Assembly: GCA_002292365.1 (NCBI GenBank)
Contig: DBBU01000020.1
Location: 1-64,000 of the forward strand
DNA length: 64,000 bases
From: Flammeovirgaceae bacterium UBA976
GTDB taxonomy: Bacteria; Bacteroidota; Bacteroidia; Cytophagales; Cyclobacteriaceae
Direction: 5' to 3'
In this document: one piece after another, positions 20,013 through 29,164 of the stretch
Position numbering within the stretch: position 1 is the first letter of the stretch
How the letters are laid out: each line of letters opens with the position of its first letter
Notes under the pieces: generated by a model
The model's input: only the letters and a program-made list of their open reading frames with translations
The model's database searches: none
Told to the model about the DNA's origin: nothing
Program-made: the position numbers and the translations under genes

Positions 20013-20702
20013 TTATTTACCTAAAATTTTATGCATTGCAGACATATTTGAGAGCAATGAGAGCATAAGGTAGATAGGAATCATATAGGGTAAAAAATTA
20101 AGCTGAAACAGGGCCAGTCCTAAGACTATCACCAGCAGGGTCAAGTACCTCAGCTCATTACCGCTCAAAACCAGAGATGTAAATTTGAAACTGAGCATTT
20201 TTATAGGTACTATCATCAGCAGACTTACAGAAAGACTATAAATTGGAGTGAAGTAAATCCAGGAAACTAGAAAGGATGCTTTGACGATGGTTACTGTGAG
20301 TAGGGCTGCGGCGGGCGTCGGCAATCCAATAAACGCATCCGATTGTGTCGAGTCTAAATTGAATTTAGCCAATCTGAAGGCCGCAAAAATAGGGATCAAT
20401 GCGGCGCTGTAAGCCAACCAATGGAAATCGTCAGAGGTTAAGGCAGCCCACTTAAACAGGAACAATGAAGGGAGCACACCAAAAGTAACCATATCGGCCA
20501 AAGAGTCTAATTCTTTCCCAAATGAGCTGGTAGACTGAAGCAATTTTGCGGTGAAGCCATCTAAAAAGTCAAAAACACCGGCAATCATTATAAAATAAAG
20601 GGTATGTTGGTAATTGCCCTCAAAAACATTTATAATACCGAGCACTCCCGTGAATAGATTGAGTGCGGTGAGGAAGTTGGGTATGTGCCTAAATACATTC
20701 AA
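20013..20702 (-). CDS. pssA: CDP-diacylglycerol-serine O-phosphatidyltransferase
   Basis: A 229-residue integral membrane enzyme that makes phosphatidylserine from CDP-diacylglycerol and serine. The CDP-alcohol phosphotransferase motif is present from DFLDGFTAKLL through GKELDSLADMVTFG, with all the metal-binding aspartates in place; the usual arginine of DGxxAR is lysine here. About seven hydrophobic segments are visible. It overlaps the upstream MBL gene by four bases (ATGA) and is 35 bases from porU, so it belongs to the same operon. No phosphatidylserine decarboxylase is in the window, but the product is presumably phosphatidylethanolamine. Confidence 0.9.
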   Translation of the reverse strand: MNVFRHIPNFLTALNLFTGVLGIINVFEGNYQHTLYFIMIAGVFDFLDGFTAKLLQSTSSFGKELDSLADMVTFGVLPSLFLFKWAALTSDDFHWLAYSAALIPIFAAFRLAKFNLDSTQSDAFIGLPTPAAALLTVTIVKASFLVSWIYFTPIYSLSVSLLMIVPIKMLSFKFTSLVLSGNELRYLTLLVIVLGLALFQLNFLPYMIPIYLMLSLLSNMSAMHKILGK

Positions 20703-21337
20703 GATTTTACAAAGGGGTTGTTTTCTTTTTCATGACCAACCGTAGTGCTGGGACCATGCCCAGGATAAATTTTGACAACTTCTGAAAGGGTATATACTTG
20801 ATTTTTGATACTTTCTACCAAGGTCTTAAAATCACCTCCAGGAAGATCCGTTCGACCAATACTTTCACGAAAAATCACGTCTCCAGCCATGAGAGATTTT
20901 TCAGCGGCGTGGTAGAACATTAGATGTCCTTCAGAATGGCCAGGGGCATACAAGATTTCTAATTTATCAGATCCAAAGGTAATCACATCTTTTTCGCTGA
21001 GTAATTTGTCGGGTTGGGCTTCCTGATAATTTTGAATACCCATGCTGGTTGCATAGGTCGAGACAGATTTCAGTAAATTCTTTTCCGTAGCTGGAATCCA
21101 TAAAGGGATGTCATATAATTTTTTTAAGTAATCATTACCAAGCACATGATCGATATGACAATGGGTATTAATGATGGCAATGGGCTTTAATTTATTTGTT
21201 TTTATAAAGTCTGTCAGTTCTTTTTTTTCAAAATCTTCATAGCAGCCGGGATCTAAAATAATTGTCTCAAGGTTAGAACTGGCTAATAAATAAGTATTTT
21301 CGTAGAAAGCATTGAATACAAAGGATTTTATGTTCAT
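20699..21337 (-). CDS. Metallo-beta-lactamase-fold hydrolase, glyoxalase II-like
   Basis: A 212-residue cytoplasmic hydrolase with the two-metal MBL site: THCHIDHVLG (HxHxDH), a histidine in APGHSEGHLMF, the aspartate of LMAGDVIFRESIGRTDLPGG, and YPGHGPSTTVGHE near the end. Length and motifs match the YcbL/GloB-like group that hydrolyses thioesters such as S-lactoylglutathione, though the exact substrate cannot be read from sequence. It is the first gene of the minus-strand pssA-porU-porV-M16 cluster and overlaps pssA by four bases. It is divergent from the FAD oxidoreductase with 46 bases between starts. Confidence 0.85.
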   Translation of the reverse strand: MNIKSFVFNAFYENTYLLASSNLETIILDPGCYEDFEKKELTDFIKTNKLKPIAIINTHCHIDHVLGNDYLKKLYDIPLWIPATEKNLLKSVSTYATSMGIQNYQEAQPDKLLSEKDVITFGSDKLEILYAPGHSEGHLMFYHAAEKSLMAGDVIFRESIGRTDLPGGDFKTLVESIKNQVYTLSEVVKIYPGHGPSTTVGHEKENNPFVKS

Positions 21338-21383
21338 AAATAATACATTTTACTGCAAATTTGCTTAAAAAGTCGGTAAGACG

Positions 21384-22421
21384 ATGCAAAAGCGAGATAT
21401 TTTGATTGTAGGGCAGGGGCTGGCAGGAAGTTTATTGGCTTTGGAACTCGAAAAACGAGGAAAAAATGTGATGATCTTCGACAACAACCCCATTGTGAGC
21501 TCATCCAAAGTCGCAGCGGGTTTGTACAATCCTATCACGGGGCGTAAAATGGCGAAAACTTGGTTGGCAGATGAGTTGTTCCCAAACCTTTCCAATTACT
21601 ATCAAGATTTAGAAAAAAAAATGAATGCGAGTTTTCATTTTAGTAAAACTATCTATCGCCTGTTCAATAACATTGAAGAACAAAATGATTGGTCTTTGAG
21701 AACTGTGGAGCTGGGCTATGCACCCTACATCAAATCAATTTCGAATCATTCCATAAAGGTGGATCAATTAATAGATCCCTTGGGAGGGTTCTTTATAAAT
21801 AAATCTGGCATGGTTGATGTAGCCACTTTGGTAAGTGAATGTAAAAAATATTTTAAAGACCAAGATTCATATATTGAATGGAGCGTACCTTCTGAAGCAT
21901 TGGAAATAGAAGAAGATAACATAAAACTAGGATCCTTTGTGGCGCATCAAATTATTTTCTGTGAGGGACCCATGGCAGGAATTAATCCGTTGTGGTCTGA
22001 TTTAAAATTTAGATTAGTAAAGGGAGAAATTTTAGATATTTCATGTCGTTTAACCTTTGATCATGTAGTAAGTAAAGGTGTTTTTATGCTGCCTTATAAA
22101 AATCATTTGAAAGTGGGATCTACCTATGACAACCAAAATCAAAACAAGGAGCCCACCGAAAAAGGAAGGCGGGAACTCTTGGATAGGTTAAGTAAGTTAT
22201 ATGTTGGAAATTTGGAAGTATTGAAACATCAGGCAGGATTGAGACCTGCTACTTTCGATAGAAAGCCTTTTGTGGGTTTTCATCACAAACATAAAAATGT
22301 GGCTATATTTAATGGTTTCGGAAGTAAGGGAGTCTCTTTAATTCCGTATTTTGCCATGAGTTTGGCAGATCATATTTGTTTTGGTAAAAAAATGCCTTTG
22401 GAGGTAAATCCCCTTCGTTAA
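21384..22421 (+). CDS. FAD-dependent oxidoreductase of the DAO family
   Basis: A 345-residue flavoprotein. The dinucleotide-binding motif DILIVGQGLAGSLLALELEKRG is at the N-terminus (residues 5-26), and the FAD-contacting C-terminal segment contains AGLRPATFDRKPF and FNGFGSKGVSL. The fold is that of D-amino-acid oxidase, glycine oxidase (ThiO) and the C-terminal half of MnmC. The substrate is not identifiable; an amine or amino acid is likely. It begins the plus-strand run leading to YicC and DUF2721, with only 3 bases before the TolB-like gene. Confidence 0.8.
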   Translation: MQKRDILIVGQGLAGSLLALELEKRGKNVMIFDNNPIVSSSKVAAGLYNPITGRKMAKTWLADELFPNLSNYYQDLEKKMNASFHFSKTIYRLFNNIEEQNDWSLRTVELGYAPYIKSISNHSIKVDQLIDPLGGFFINKSGMVDVATLVSECKKYFKDQDSYIEWSVPSEALEIEEDNIKLGSFVAHQIIFCEGPMAGINPLWSDLKFRLVKGEILDISCRLTFDHVVSKGVFMLPYKNHLKVGSTYDNQNQNKEPTEKGRRELLDRLSKLYVGNLEVLKHQAGLRPATFDRKPFVGFHHKHKNVAIFNGFGSKGVSLIPYFAMSLADHICFGKKMPLEVNPLR

Positions 22422-22424
22422 AAC

Positions 22425-25400
22425 ATGAATTATAAAAAAGCCATATTTCTAATCATATATATACTATCGATCTCAACCTCGTTTGGTCAATATTATGATA
22501 CAGAATTTGGTCAAAATAGGATTCAATACAAAAAATTTAATTGGTTGTTTTATACTACCAGCCATTTTGATGTCTATTATTATGATGAGGGAGGTAGATA
22601 TGCTAAAGAGGCCATTGACTATTTAGAAGATGAATTTAATAGGTTGACAGATCTATTGGGCTATGCGCCCAGTGCTAAAACTAAAATTGTCATTTATAAT
22701 TCTTACAATGATCTTCAACAGAGTAATATAGGCATTGATGGTTCTGTTTTCACGATTGGAGGGGAAATGGAATTTATCAAACTTCAACTTGAAATTGCAA
22801 ACCCTGGAACGGTTCAGGTATTTAAAGAAGAGCTTATTTATCTTTTATCTCGTACTTTAATCAACGATATGCTTTTCGGTGGAAGTCTCAGAGAAGTTTT
22901 TCAAAGTTCACATCTTCTAAAGCTTCCAGAATGGTTTATAGATGGAGCAGCAAGGTATTTGGCCTACGGATGGGATTTAAAAATGGATGATTTTATAAGA
23001 GATTATTTAGATGCCAAGCACATTAAGAAAGAAAAAAAGATTCAAGGTGATCAGGCGGGTGTCTTGGGACAAGCCATATGGAACTACATCGCTATTAAAT
23101 ATGGGGCTTCTAACATATCGAATATTCTTAATTTAACAAGAATTATGAACAAAGAGGATGTGAGCATAAGTAATACGCTAGGAATTAGTTATAAGCAATT
23201 TTCTAAAAATTGGAAAAATTATTATCGCTTTGGAAAAGATCTAATTGATACCAATTATGAACCCTTAGCTAAAGAAAAAATCATTGCCACAAACAAAAAA
23301 GAAAATCAATATTTTAACGATGTAGCAGTCAGTGAATCGGGCAAATACATTGCCTATACTGAAAATTCATTAGGCAAGATTTCTGTTTATCTGAGAGATA
23401 GAGATACGGGTAATAAAACGCGAATCCTTCAAGGAGGGTATCAAGTGGAGGCAAATCATGTGGATCAAGATCTTCCTCTATTAGATTTTGCTGGAGATAA
23501 TACATTGGGAATTATTTATTTTAAACGGGGATTTTTATACCTAGCGAGTTATCAAATTGAAACGGGTCTTCTCAATGAAAAACCCCTCACAAGGTTTAAC
23601 CAAATCAAAAGTTTTTCATTGAATCAAAATGGTAGATTGGCCATTATAAGTGGAGATGCGGATGGGAAAAGTGATCTCTTTCTTATCAGTGTATTGAGAA
23701 ATTCAGTTCGCCGAATTACTTCTGATATTTTTGATGACATTGACCCAACTTTCATACCCGGCACTGCCGCCATTGTTTTTAGTTCTAATCGTCCCTCGGA
23801 TGCTTTAAATATTTCGGATACAAGTATCAAATATTTAAATCCTCATTTTAATTTATTTTTATTCGATATAGATACAACAACGCAGCAATATTTCAGAATG
23901 ACCAATACGAACACTCGAGATACGAAACCCATATTTAAAAATCAATCGGAATTATATTTTTTAAGTGATCAAAGGGGCATTACCAATCTATTTAAATATG
24001 AAATGACTCAGGGTATTCAAACCCAAGTAACCAATTTTAATAGTAGCCTTAAAGATTTTGATGTGCATTTCGGTAATGATAATGGGATGGTTTTTATAGC
24101 TTTTAACGAAGGAGAGGATAATATTTATTATTATCCTAACATAGATATTGAGTCTTCCAAATTCACCACTGAAACGAATCGTCAAAAAATCAGACAGGGC
24201 CAATATATTGCCGAGGTTCTTGATCGGAGAAAGATGGAGAAGCTTAAAAGAGAAAAAGCGAAAGTCAAAGCAAGAGAAGATAGCCTATTAATTCAATCCC
24301 AAGAAGAACCATTGGATATGGATAGTACCCAAAATAAGGTATTGGTAACGGTCATAGATGCAGATACGTTTGTTTTTGCCGAGCCTAATCAATCTCAAGA
24401 GCCCGATTATATAGATACAGAAAATTATAAATTTGAAGAAAGAGAGGTTAAAGAAGAATCGAATAATGTGTTGAAAATAGATTCTTTTTTTAAAAATTAC
24501 CAACGTTTAACCATTGAAAATGAGGTGTGGGGACCTCGGGCATATCAACCTCGATTCAGTTCAAACAACCTCATCAATGATTTTGTCTTGGATCCACTCA
24601 GAGGGTTTGGTTTTTCAGCAGAAATACAGGTTTCAGACATTCTGGGAAATCATGTAATCAATGCAGGGGGTATGGTGAAGAGCAGTTTTGACCAAGGCGA
24701 TTTTTTTGCAGAATACAAGTATTTGAAATACTGGATGGATTTTAAAGTTCGGTTGATTCGACAATCCATCTATCTTGAAAATGATGCCGAAAATTTCTTA
24801 AGGCAGTCCTATAAATTAAATGGATTGATAGCGGGAGCAGCAGTCCCCTTGACTAATAAATTCAGACTTGAGTTGAATCCCTTTTTTCAGCAAACCAGTT
24901 TCAATAATCTACAATATGAAAGTGTAAATACCAATGCTGCTGATTATGCTAAGGACAGTCGTATTTTGTATACGGGCTTTCAATTAAGAGGAGTTTTTGA
25001 CAATACAAAGGAAAGAGGGTTTAATATTTTACAAGGTACCAGAGCCCTAGTAGAGTTTCATTACAATCAATCATTTTCTAAAAATCAATCATTTAATGTG
25101 TTTAGGTTTGACTTGAGGCATTATCAAATAATTCATAATGAACTGACATTGGCTACCCGTATATACATGGGAAAATCATTTGGTCCTAATCCACAAAAAT
25201 TTCTTTTAGGAGGCGTACCTAATTGGGTATTAGCTCGGACCAAGGAACATTCTGGAGGGGATCCCTTGACCGTAGCTAACGAAATCGATAATAGTAATTT
25301 GCTTTTTACAGAATTTGTAAACCAAATGCGGGGCTATGATTTGAATGAGAAATATGGTACTGCTGCTCTGTTGGTAAATATGGAATTGAAATTCCCAGTA

Positions 25401-25718
25401 TTTCAATATTTGTCAAGATTCCCAGTAAAGTCTACTTTTTTGAGAAATTTCATGTTGGTAGCTTTTACTGACATTGGTTCTGCTTGGGATGGGAAAATCC
25501 CCATTACACGAAAAAATAGTATTATTTTTATTGATTACGATGAGACTCCTTTTAAAGCTAAAGTAGCGAACTATGCCAGCCCGTGGCTGGCAAGCTATGG
25601 TTTTGGACTCCGAACGGCATTATTGGGTTATTATCTCAAACTTGATTATGCCAGACCTTTGGAGGATTTTGAGATAAAATCTGCAAAATTCACCCTTTCA
25701 TTAGGTTTAGACTTTTAA
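22425..25718 (+). CDS. Outer-membrane protein with peptidase-MA-like, TolB propeller and beta-barrel regions
   Basis: A 1097-residue exported protein (signal peptide ending STSFGQ). Residues 30-290 resemble the peptidase MA-like region often fused to TolB-like propellers, with LPEWFIDGAARYLAYGW. The zinc motif HExxH is not present; the matching helix reads FKEELIYLLSRTL. Residues about 300-590 contain PD40/TolB-type beta-propeller repeats, for example VVFSSNRPSD-like and FLSDQRGITNLF. A charged linker (590-690) leads to a C-terminal region of about 400 residues with amphipathic strands like the surface-antigen (Omp85) barrel, including FLLGGVPNWVLARTK and MRGYDLNEKYG. It starts 3 bases after the oxidoreductase. 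Function is unknown; an envelope or assembly role is likely. Confidence 0.75.
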   Translation: MNYKKAIFLIIYILSISTSFGQYYDTEFGQNRIQYKKFNWLFYTTSHFDVYYYDEGGRYAKEAIDYLEDEFNRLTDLLGYAPSAKTKIVIYNSYNDLQQSNIGIDGSVFTIGGEMEFIKLQLEIANPGTVQVFKEELIYLLSRTLINDMLFGGSLREVFQSSHLLKLPEWFIDGAARYLAYGWDLKMDDFIRDYLDAKHIKKEKKIQGDQAGVLGQAIWNYIAIKYGASNISNILNLTRIMNKEDVSISNTLGISYKQFSKNWKNYYRFGKDLIDTNYEPLAKEKIIATNKKENQYFNDVAVSESGKYIAYTENSLGKISVYLRDRDTGNKTRILQGGYQVEANHVDQDLPLLDFAGDNTLGIIYFKRGFLYLASYQIETGLLNEKPLTRFNQIKSFSLNQNGRLAIISGDADGKSDLFLISVLRNSVRRITSDIFDDIDPTFIPGTAAIVFSSNRPSDALNISDTSIKYLNPHFNLFLFDIDTTTQQYFRMTNTNTRDTKPIFKNQSELYFLSDQRGITNLFKYEMTQGIQTQVTNFNSSLKDFDVHFGNDNGMVFIAFNEGEDNIYYYPNIDIESSKFTTETNRQKIRQGQYIAEVLDRRKMEKLKREKAKVKAREDSLLIQSQEEPLDMDSTQNKVLVTVIDADTFVFAEPNQSQEPDYIDTENYKFEEREVKEESNNVLKIDSFFKNYQRLTIENEVWGPRAYQPRFSSNNLINDFVLDPLRGFGFSAEIQVSDILGNHVINAGGMVKSSFDQGDFFAEYKYLKYWMDFKVRLIRQSIYLENDAENFLRQSYKLNGLIAGAAVPLTNKFRLELNPFFQQTSFNNLQYESVNTNAADYAKDSRILYTGFQLRGVFDNTKERGFNILQGTRALVEFHYNQSFSKNQSFNVFRFDLRHYQIIHNELTLATRIYMGKSFGPNPQKFLLGGVPNWVLARTKEHSGGDPLTVANEIDNSNLLFTEFVNQMRGYDLNEKYGTAALLVNMELKFPVFQYLSRFPVKSTFLRNFMLVAFTDIGSAWDGKIPITRKNSIIFIDYDETPFKAKVANYASPWLASYGFGLRTALLGYYLKLDYARPLEDFEIKSAKFTLSLGLDF

Positions 25719-25727
25719 CATTGTGCT

Positions 25728-26609
25728 ATGATTACATCGATGACGGGTTTTGGTTCCGCTGAAAAAATCAACGAGAAATATTCTTTAAAAGTTGAGATCA
25801 AGACCCTCAATAATAAGTTTTTTGATGCCTCTTTTCGATTACCTCGAGCATTTTTAAAATGGGAAATGGAAATAAAGGCACTTCTCGAAAAAGAATTGGG
25901 CCGAGGCAAAATAAATTTGGGGGTACATTTTGAGCTTCAAAGTTTCGAGCAACCACTGATTCAGATCAATCAAGAATTGTTCGACGCCTATTATAAACAT
26001 TTGGAGCATTTGTCTGGAGATTTGGGAGCATCAGGAAAAGTGGCTTTATTCAAGATGGCCATGAACATGCCTAAAGTCATAATGCACGAAGAGTATCCAG
26101 AAGAAAACATTTCTTTTGAAGCCTTCAAAGAAGTGCTTTTGGAGGGAGTAGCTGATTGTAATCAATTCAGACGCCAGGAAGGAGCAAATTTACAAGAAGC
26201 TTTGGTCGCGTCTCATCAAAAAATTAGAAAAGGACTTAGTGAAGTGGAAGAACGAGACCCAGGAAGAATAGAAAACTTAAAAAGTCGAATTCATCAATCT
26301 TTAGAAGAGATCAAGCAACGGGTTAAAGTAGATGAAAATAGATTTGAACAAGAATTGATCTATTATATTGAGAAGTTAGACCTCACAGAAGAAAAAATAC
26401 GATTGGGCATTCATTTAGATTATTTTATTGATGTAATCAGTGATGATAAAGGCGCAAGCGGGAAAAAATTGGGATTTCTATGTCAAGAATTGGGTCGAGA
26501 AATTAATACCATAGGATCCAAGGCCAATGATGCAGGTATTCAAAGATCAGTGGTGGGGATGAAGGAGGAGCTAGAGAAAATTAAAGAGCAAATCCTTAAT
26601 ATTTTATAA
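25728..26609 (+). CDS. yicC: YicC-family endoribonuclease
   Basis: A 293-residue YicC/YloC-family protein. The N-terminus MITSMTGFGSAE and KTLNNKFFD are hallmarks of the family, and the C-terminal DUF1732 region ends with GASGKKLGFLCQELGREINTIGSKA. Family members are endoribonucleases that act on small RNAs and structured transcripts. It starts 9 bases after the TolB-like gene and 21 bases before the MazG-like gene, consistent with an operon. Length and both domains are complete. Confidence 0.9.
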   Translation: MITSMTGFGSAEKINEKYSLKVEIKTLNNKFFDASFRLPRAFLKWEMEIKALLEKELGRGKINLGVHFELQSFEQPLIQINQELFDAYYKHLEHLSGDLGASGKVALFKMAMNMPKVIMHEEYPEENISFEAFKEVLLEGVADCNQFRRQEGANLQEALVASHQKIRKGLSEVEERDPGRIENLKSRIHQSLEEIKQRVKVDENRFEQELIYYIEKLDLTEEKIRLGIHLDYFIDVISDDKGASGKKLGFLCQELGREINTIGSKANDAGIQRSVVGMKEELEKIKEQILNIL

Positions 26610-26630
26610 ATCTTAAATGACCGTGACTTA

Positions 26631-26957
26631 ATGGAAATCAAAGAAGCTCAAGAAAAAGTGGATGCATGGATCAATACCACAGGAGTACGCTATTTCAGTG
26701 AATTAACTAATATGGTTATATTGTCAGAGGAGGTTGGGGAATTGGCGCGTATCATAGCGAGAAAATATGGTGATCAGTCCTTTAAAAAATCAGATGAAGT
26801 CTTTGATATGGCCGATGAAATGGCGGATATTTTATGGGTTTTGATGTGCTTGGCCAATCAGACAGGTATTGATTTGACAGAAGCATTAGAAAATAACTTT
26901 AAAAAGAAAAATCTCAGAGATCACCTGCGTCATAAGAGCAATCCTAAATTGAAATAG
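26631..26957 (+). CDS. MazG-like nucleotide pyrophosphohydrolase
   Basis: A 108-residue all-alpha NTP pyrophosphohydrolase of the MazG/iMazG type, which cleaves NTPs or dNTPs to NMP and pyrophosphate, often as house-cleaning. The metal-binding pattern is seen as LSEEVGELARII and, one helix later, DEMADILWVLM (EExxE then ExxD). The short single-domain form is typical of this family. The stop codon is directly followed by the DUF2721 start with no spacer. Confidence 0.85.
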   Translation: MEIKEAQEKVDAWINTTGVRYFSELTNMVILSEEVGELARIIARKYGDQSFKKSDEVFDMADEMADILWVLMCLANQTGIDLTEALENNFKKKNLRDHLRHKSNPKLK

Positions 26958-27368
26958 ATGGTCATTTCAATCAATATACCGGCCTTACTTTTCCCAGCGA
27001 TTTCTTTGTTATTGCTGGCCTATACCAATCGATTTTTGGTGATTGCTCAAATTATACGAGAATTACATAAAAAATATTTGGAGCACGACGATAAAGTCCT
27101 TATTATGGGTCAAATTAAAAATTTAAGAAGAAGATTGACATTGATTCGAGATATGCAAATTTTAGGGGTGCTGAGTTTTTTCTTTTGTGTATTAAGTATG
27201 ATTTTTATCTTTTATGGTCAGCTTGATTTTGGCAGCTATATGTTTGGTTTTTCTTTGATCTTATTATTAGCTTCTCTGATTTATTCCCTACGGGAGTTAC
27301 AGATTTCAACCAAAGCGTTGGATCTTGAATTATCCAAAATGGAATTGGGTAGGCGGACTAGATTTTAA
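26958..27368 (+). CDS. DUF2721 membrane protein
   Basis: A 136-residue membrane protein with one N-terminal hydrophobic segment, a basic helical stretch (NLRRRLTLIRDMQILG) and two more membrane helices. This matches DUF2721, a family of unknown function found in many bacteria. It starts at the base after the MazG-like stop codon, so translation is probably coupled. The 3' end overlaps the convergent comB gene by 11 bases. Confidence 0.75.
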   Translation: MVISINIPALLFPAISLLLLAYTNRFLVIAQIIRELHKKYLEHDDKVLIMGQIKNLRRRLTLIRDMQILGVLSFFFCVLSMIFIFYGQLDFGSYMFGFSLILLLASLIYSLRELQISTKALDLELSKMELGRRTRF

Positions 27369-28068
27369 CAATTTTTGAACCCCTCAATCTACCATTGAGG
27401 TGGGGATACTTATCTACTTGAAGACAAAAACTAAGATCTTTAGTTATTCCAAATTTTTTAAGTCGTTCGGCATGATCAGATTTCAATGCTATTTTCAATA
27501 AGGAATTCTTATTTTGGAGATAAAAATCTAAGGCCATTTTAGCCGCATCATTCTCAGCGAGAAAATCATGACCGATCAGTTGATGCGTTAAGGCGCCAGC
27601 ATACAAGGTGTCTTCTATATTAGGCGCTTCCTTCCAACCCGCGCAATGAATAACCACAGGTAAGTTTTGATCTATTAAATAGTTCAGCGTAGCTGTAATG
27701 TTTAAAAATGAGCCAATGATCACCTGTTCAGCATTTTTTGATTTTTCTATAGCCATTGTACCGTTGGTTGTAGATATAGCCACCTCTTTTCCAGAGACTT
27801 TACCCATGTAGTCAAAAGGTGAATTACCTAGATCAAACCCTTTTATTTTGATGCCCCCGCGTTCTCCCGCAGTGAGCATCCCCTGAGTTCCTAGGCTGAA
27901 GCATGCCTCCACGGTACTCACAGGATAAATGGCTTTCACATTTTCCACCAATGCGGTGATCATACAGGAAGTTGCCCGAAATATATCCACTGCAACAGCT
28001 ATTTTCCCTTCGAGAAGGTGTTGACTGATTAACTTAGGCGTGAGACAAACCTCTATAGTTAAGGCCAT
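27358..28068 (-). CDS. comB: 2-phosphosulfolactate phosphatase family protein
   Basis: A 236-residue ComB-family Mg-dependent phosphatase. The family enzyme hydrolyses 2-phosphosulfolactate to sulfolactate. Conserved segments are VAVDIFRATSCMITAL, GERGGIKIKGFDLGNSP, STTNGTMAI, and IHCAGWKEAPNIEDTLYAG. No phosphosulfolactate synthase (ComA) lies nearby, so the true substrate in this organism is uncertain; ComB homologues are common in bacteria that do not make coenzyme M. It follows gcvT by 4 bases and ends the rnhB-xth-gcvT-comB run. Confidence 0.8.
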   Translation of the reverse strand: MALTIEVCLTPKLISQHLLEGKIAVAVDIFRATSCMITALVENVKAIYPVSTVEACFSLGTQGMLTAGERGGIKIKGFDLGNSPFDYMGKVSGKEVAISTTNGTMAIEKSKNAEQVIIGSFLNITATLNYLIDQNLPVVIHCAGWKEAPNIEDTLYAGALTHQLIGHDFLAENDAAKMALDFYLQNKNSLLKIALKSDHAERLKKFGITKDLSFCLQVDKYPHLNGRLRGSKIVKI

Positions 28069-28072
28069 GAGC

Positions 28073-29155
28073 TTATAAAAATGGAGTCTTACAGATTGTA
28101 GCAGGCACTTTTTTATGGCGAATTTCGATGAAAATTTTGGTCCCTATTTGATGTTGGCCTATAGGGACATAGCCCATGCCAATACCTATATTTAAGGATG
28201 GGCTCATGGTTCCTGAAGTGACCTTACCCATGATGACACCTTTCAAATTCATAATGGGATAATCATGCCTTGGGATGCCTTTGCCATTGATTTTAAAAGC
28301 GATTAATTTTTTCTGAACTCCTTTTTCTTTCTGTGTGGCGAGCGCTGCCGAATTGATAAAGGATTTTGAAAACTTTGTAATCCATCCCAGACCTCCTTCA
28401 AGAGGAGAAGTCTTATCATCGATATCATTGCCATATAAGCAATATCCCATCTCTAGTCTCAAGGTATCTCGCGCACCCAAACCTATCGGCTTGATATCGT
28501 ATTCAGTTCCAGCCTGAAATATTTGATTCCATAAAGATTCTGCTTGTTCATTTTTAACATACAATTCGAATCCACCTGCGCCTGTATAGCCTGTAGCTGA
28601 GATGATGATCCCATCTATGCCGGCTAGGGATCCTTCATGGAAATGATAAAACTTGATTGCGGCTAAATCAACTTCGGTGATGGATTGCAATACATCCAAA
28701 GCTTTGGGTCCCTGTACTGCAAAGAGACAATAATCTTTTGAAACATTTGATAAAGAGGCCTCCATATCATTGTTGGCTGAAATCCAAAGCCAGTCCTTTT
28801 CAATATTGGAAGCGTTGACGACCAATAAATATTTTTCTATATTAAACCTATAGACAATCAAATCATCTACGATGCCTCCTTCATAATTGGGTAGACATGA
28901 ATACTGCGCTTGACCATCTATAAGTTTAGCTGCATCGTTACTAGTTACTTTTTGAATCAGGGCTAGGGCATGAGGCCCTTCAACAAGAAATTCGCCCATA
29001 TGAGAGACATCAAAAACACCTACGCCATTTCTTACTGCTAAATGTTCTTCTTTATCCGAGCTGTATCTTACCGGCATTTCGAACCCACTAAAGGGAATGA
29101 TTCTAGCTCCAAGTGCTTCGTGGACATGATGTAATGGGATACAAGTGTTTTCCAT
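28073..29155 (-). CDS. gcvT: Aminomethyltransferase, glycine cleavage T protein
   Basis: A 360-residue tetrahydrofolate-dependent aminomethyltransferase of the glycine cleavage system. It takes the aminomethyl group from the H protein and forms methylene-THF and ammonia. Visible family segments are PFSGFEMPVRY, GVFDVSHMGEF, FAVQGPKAL, ISATGYTGAGGFELYV, ARDTLRLEMGYCLYG and VTSGTMSPSL. The length is complete. gcvH and gcvP are not in the window. It sits 9 bases after xth on the same strand. Confidence 0.93.
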   Translation of the reverse strand: MENTCIPLHHVHEALGARIIPFSGFEMPVRYSSDKEEHLAVRNGVGVFDVSHMGEFLVEGPHALALIQKVTSNDAAKLIDGQAQYSCLPNYEGGIVDDLIVYRFNIEKYLLVVNASNIEKDWLWISANNDMEASLSNVSKDYCLFAVQGPKALDVLQSITEVDLAAIKFYHFHEGSLAGIDGIIISATGYTGAGGFELYVKNEQAESLWNQIFQAGTEYDIKPIGLGARDTLRLEMGYCLYGNDIDDKTSPLEGGLGWITKFSKSFINSAALATQKEKGVQKKLIAFKINGKGIPRHDYPIMNLKGVIMGKVTSGTMSPSLNIGIGMGYVPIGQHQIGTKIFIEIRHKKVPATICKTPFL

Positions 29156-29164
29156 AGATCTAGT

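Noticed and set aside
20013..27368. Oxidoreductase-TolB-YicC run as a new system
   Set aside because: The members are widespread housekeeping families and share no evident pathway; tight spacing alone does not make a system.
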